A stretch of 64,000 nucleotides of DNA from Lachnospiraceae bacterium (lineage in GTDB: Bacteria > Bacillota > Clostridia > Lachnospirales > Lachnospiraceae). Positions 63,401 through 64,000 of this stretch are shown piece after piece. The DNA lies in contig JAGAOO010000075.1 of the NCBI GenBank assembly GCA_017623675.1, positions 1 through 64,000 on the forward strand, in the 5' to 3' direction. The position numbers and the translations under genes are program-made. Below the pieces are notes generated by a model, which had not been told where the DNA came from, did no database searches, and saw only the letters and a list, made by a program, of their open reading frames with translations. How positions within the stretch are numbered: position 1 is the stretch's first letter; each line of letters opens with the position of its first letter.

Positions 63401-64000
63401 ATTTTCATCATTTGATGTATAACCAACTGCATTGGTCGTCACCTCATACTTTGGTCTCAAATATCCATCTCGTAAGGCTACAGTTGCCAACTCAGCATTT
63501 AATGTATCATTCCATACAGTTACAGTTGCTGATGCACCATAAACACCTTGTGAATTATCTACTTTTCTGGTTGTATACTCTGTCCTATGAGCATCACTGA
63601 CCTGAGACTGTCGCACTTCAACATAATATTCTTGCAAGTAAGCATTCTTATTAGTATCATTAGAAACGTCTGGTTTCCAACGACCTAATGCAACATCTCG
63701 AGATACCTTATTCTCCCAGCCAAGCAACACATTATTTTTACCGTTGGTCTTCTTCTGATCCAGATATTGTAATAATGTATACATGTTAGACTCTACATCT
63801 AAGAAAGCACTCGTTCTAGGATTACCAAGTATCTTAGTAGATTCATTATATCGATCCCACAATTCACTACCAACAACAATTGGCAAACCTGAATCTACAT
63901 ACTTTATCAATTGTTGTAATCTGTCATAAGTAATATCATTACCATTTACACGTGTATACTGATAATCTTTTGAGGAATAAATACGATTTGCACCTTGATA
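60461..64000 (-). CDS. Very large protein with glutamine amidotransferase-like fold, 5' end outside the window
   Basis: At least 1180 residues; the reading frame is open to the window end, so the true start and any signal peptide lie beyond 64000. Two parts resemble the GATase1-like/ThuA fold used in the DUF5057 type: DVICFGFLDDLKNG with SILLTHDSL, and GNVTYCGAGHAAI near the C-terminal third. The N-terminal visible part (LQQLIKYVDSGLPIVVGSEL) fits the same fold. It is rich in Asn, Tyr and Asp, as surface proteins are. The C-terminus has repeat-like beta domains. The function is unknown. Confidence 0.75.
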   Translation of the reverse strand, partial: YQGANRIYSSKDYQYTRVNGNDITYDRLQQLIKYVDSGLPIVVGSELWDRYNESTKILGNPRTSAFLDVESNMYTLLQYLDQKKTNGKNNVLLGWENKVSRDVALGRWKPDVSNDTNKNAYLQEYYVEVRQSQVSDAHRTEYTTRKVDNSQGVYGASATVTVWNDTLNAELATVALRDGYLRPKYEVTTNAVGYTSNDENTLLKTKDLESGKYLYWTIDLVNVDSSQLTPGRYYAVLLKDKNDNAEFDLATEQVTSIDLSKGNKLTYTIDSTFWGAVSWQIVVVDTLYTDGKITEQALSTSTSDITCIARENKPKKSATILEIMPLSLADNGTYNMAYNNAARKDTAGFNKGGNIQDGHSLYLDINYQQAAGNDYLYSSLDDTGYYESDKTITDGITYKYSGSVGGGGYAFTTYAEGYFYSYENVGSGQYVRQDAGTGVQLGLYQPHLGLNRFDTANNREDWGYNYVDEIADDYDLTLDIMYLDDIEYYSYMAATLTDSERTEYKENAVVARNEYMKYMQQNYGKTYTNVGDDIDPYVDLVNKENELKRLIQGYITRGGLSEHDMYALETAYNSGDYFKIFYAQCIAQNINDDSDANRVAIKKAYEEYRVLNDAKITAYREWRHYSLLSYGPEEFLRRNYDVICFGFLDDLKNGYDYSDNACKAFQAFMNPPKLDGVSEDKQLKAGSILLTHDSLSKFDENSFSLNFTEAMREIVGMDRFHFTEDPAVSEAFVAKMNAELSADERAKRGLTNDAVYQNYMANRYYVSSIATDYNFGKTDPYSAAEWKAKSDEFVTQGSGDSDRNTILGKINLSEMGKDKLKIGYSGLTNGAIICRTNAVLGATYMYEESEVTVQMSWNVNPAMALKLTGTTKAVQVNRGIVTTYPYYIKSDLTISPTHCQTFALDLEDDSVTTWYTLAGDSSMQVGDKIVSLANYTGTIDYNNVKQNSSMYAASPKDGMNNYYIYSKGNVTYCGAGHAAITGPSRNNNDERRLFINVLVNLVNKSTYTEPVSNPDIALYDPDGTLAPNGTVVKQDITGEYYIDVTSINSYPEFGFSMIDLEPGQQVTDIQIYYDLDYVKPASGASPDNDYHENDSHVLIPIPGNKSDLIDYLNTKENGKNSIYQITSINWPGMVTQKSYFEKYDNKYTYIVIKVTLSGQTEPVYKRIRINLKEQLLDLT

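Overview
The window looks like chromosomal core DNA of a low-GC, endospore-forming Clostridia bacterium, most probably a Lachnospiraceae member. This is inferred from the complete spoIIIA operon, spoIVB next to spo0A, meso-DAP-type MurE, class A RNase P RNA and Firmicutes gene order; no species can be named. Nearly all genes lie on the minus strand. The exceptions are tRNA-Arg with an RlmH-like gene, rnpB, and a small accessory cluster near 50.6-52.9 kb.

Layout (transcription mostly right to left). 1-6.9 kb: rpsO, then aroC, apt, metAA, ligA, an RluF-type pseudouridine synthase and a membrane protein. 7.0-8.0 kb: tRNA-Arg(CCG) and two convergent RlmH-family genes. 8.2-23.1 kb: the conserved operon yicC-gmk-rpoZ-murE-priA-def-fmt-rsmB-rlmN-prpC-prkC-rsgA-rpe-thiN (nucleotide supply, ribosome maturation, N-formyl-Met handling, PASTA kinase/phosphatase signalling), with murE where coaBC often sits. 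23.2-26.6 kb: rqcH and glgA. 26.7-44.1 kb: a sporulation and isoprenoid block read as spoIIIAA-AH, asp23, nusB, xseAB, ispA, dxs, tlyA, nadK, argR, recN, spoIVB and two tandem spo0A genes. 44.1-48.1 kb: a broken toxin-antitoxin pair, efp, aroQ, an aroE-aroK fusion and a YqeG phosphatase. 48-53 kb: a 3D-domain protein, rnpB, an unknown gene with a Spo0A-type box, an AP2-like protein, a PdaB-like deacetylase and a lipoprotein. 53-64 kb: a Csp-like subtilase, a DivIVA-like protein, YihY, a SpoIID/LytB protein, a 6S-like RNA and a very large protein cut by the window end.

The strongest unusual signals are four. (1) The canonical RlmH has lost its conserved C-terminal tail, while a convergent paralogue 5 bp away keeps that tail but has lost the SAM loop; this suggests a heterodimeric split enzyme. 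(2) Three ~125-bp intergenic elements share GCCATGC/GCATGGC ends and three internal stems whose bases differ but still pair. (3) Two tandem Spo0A genes are present, one with a degenerate receiver. (4) A 28-base element followed by a hairpin occurs downstream of both rpsO and efp.

All calls come from reading the sequence and recalled family knowledge; no database search was run.
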